A DNA stretch of 14,063 nt, from the NCBI GenBank assembly GCA_946480125.1, contig CAMLIY010000063.1, positions 1 through 14,063 on the forward strand. The letters run 5' to 3'. Shown here piece after piece: positions 13,660-14,063 of this stretch; positions within the stretch are counted from its first letter, which is position 1; each line of letters starts with the position of its first letter. A program made the translations under genes and the position numbers. Source of the stretch: an uncultured Asticcacaulis sp. (GTDB lineage: Bacteria > Pseudomonadota > Alphaproteobacteria > Caulobacterales > Caulobacteraceae). The notes under the pieces were generated by a model. That model was not told the origin of the DNA, searched no databases, and saw nothing but the letters and a program-made list of their open reading frames with translations.

Positions 13660-13663
13660 TATA
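13635..13663 (+). promoter_or_regulatory. Promoter of the BlaI-type gene, probably leaderless
   Basis: TTGACT (13635-13640, 5 of 6) is followed by 17 nt and TATATA (13658-13663, 4 of 6). Transcription should begin at about 13670, the A of the start codon. The only ribosome-binding-like bases, AGG, end 2 nt before the ATG, too close to work normally. A leaderless mRNA is therefore predicted. A GANTC site (13637-13641) overlaps the -35. Confidence 0.6.
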
Positions 13664-13669
13664 TCAGGC

Positions 13670-14059
13670 ATGACCCCATCCAATGCCTCCGCCCGTAAAC
13701 CGACCGAAGCCGAACTGGAAATCCTGCGCGCCTTGTGGGCCAAGGGCGCCGCCACCGTGCGCGATATCTTCGAGGTGCTTTCGCAGGCACGCCCGATGGG
13801 ATATACGACGGTCCTGAAAACCATGCAGATCATGCTCGACAAGGGCCTCGTGTCGCGCACAGAAGACGGCAAGGCGCATATTTACGCCGCCGCCATGCGT
13901 GAAGAGGACATGCAGGGGCAGTTGTTGCAAGACCTGAGTGACAAGCTGTTTTCGGGGTCGCCCGCCCTTCTGGCCATGCACGCCTTATCGATGCAGCCGG
14001 CCAGCGATGAAGAGATTCAACTGATCAAGGCGCTTATCGAGCGCAAAAGAGGTGCGTGA
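13670..14059 (+). CDS. blaI: BlaI/MecI/CopY-family transcriptional repressor
   Basis: The 129-residue protein is a winged-helix repressor of the BlaI/MecI family. The N-terminal domain begins KPTEAELEILRALWAKG and continues ATVRDIFEVL, with the recognition region MGYTTVLKTMQIMLDKGLVSR and the wing EDGKAHIYAA. The C-terminal helices (LLQDLSDKLFSGSPALLAM) form the dimerisation part, matching the usual DxLFxGSxxxL pattern. Such repressors are inactivated by proteolysis after a membrane M56 peptidase senses its signal, classically a beta-lactam. Its promoter holds a twin dyad, suggesting autoregulation. The stop overlaps the next ATG (TGATG) behind AGAGG, as expected of a blaI-blaR1 pair. No beta-lactamase gene is in view, so the target is open; the symbol indicates family only. 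Confidence 0.9.
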   Translation: MTPSNASARKPTEAELEILRALWAKGAATVRDIFEVLSQARPMGYTTVLKTMQIMLDKGLVSRTEDGKAHIYAAAMREEDMQGQLLQDLSDKLFSGSPALLAMHALSMQPASDEEIQLIKALIERKRGA

Positions 14060-14063
14060 TGAA
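14059..14063 (+). CDS. Start of next gene, probably BlaR1-like M56 peptidase
   Basis: Only ATGAA is visible. The ATG shares its A with the repressor stop (TGATG) and has AGAGG about 7 nt upstream, so a coupled gene starts here. The identity rests purely on the usual blaI-blaR1 neighbourhood; nothing in five bases confirms it. Confidence 0.4.

Noticed and set aside
1..14063. tRNA, rRNA, insertion sequence, prophage, CRISPR or a defence island
   Set aside because: No cloverleaf, transposase, integrase, Cas or phage protein pattern is visible; nearly all DNA is accounted for by core genes.

Overview
The window looks like chromosomal core DNA of an alphaproteobacterium, most probably Caulobacteraceae and perhaps Asticcacaulis-like. 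The evidence is a fused ispDF gene, a dusB-ntrY-ntrX-hfq-hflX block, a lipA-RatA/COQ10-type pair, GANTC sites in several promoter regions, moderately high GC and many alternative start codons. The genus is inferred from gene order and family resemblance only. I see no insertion sequence, CRISPR array, tRNA or rRNA. The longest stretch without a gene is about 190 bp (7915-8104).

Region 1 (1-6728, all minus strand) reads dusB, ntrY, ntrX, a D-amino-acid aminotransferase gene, hfq and hflX (cut by the window start). ntrY-ntrX are translationally coupled and the aminotransferase follows 6 nt later. hfq has its own leader with a likely promoter and a hairpin that can hide its Shine-Dalgarno sequence. 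The ntrBC pair that often lies between dusB and ntrY in alphaproteobacteria is absent. In its place is about 90 bp containing overlapping inverted repeats and a CAA-N2-TTG motif.

Region 2 (6775-9262, plus strand) holds ispDF (isoprenoid precursor synthesis), iron superoxide dismutase sodB with a good promoter and a strong intrinsic terminator, and pncC (NMN deamidase). pncC abuts a convergent minus-strand operon, lipA to RatA/COQ10-like START protein to a small DUF6434-type protein, whose coding regions overlap by 1 and 4 nt.

Region 3 (11026-14063) holds a lipoprotein with an alpha/beta-hydrolase-like pattern but no recognisable nucleophile serine. Its 3' end overlaps a convergent periplasmic GH37 trehalase gene. 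The trehalase gene is divergent from a BlaI/MecI-type repressor gene. That repressor promoter contains two TACGAAG dyads, one of them inside the core promoter, and its transcript is predicted to be nearly leaderless. The first five bases of a coupled next gene, expected from context to be a BlaR1-like M56 peptidase, are at the window end.

The sequence shows no clear new multi-gene system. The most distinctive signals are the ntrY leader, the hfq SD hairpin, the blaI operator and promoter, and the degenerate hydrolase-like lipoprotein.
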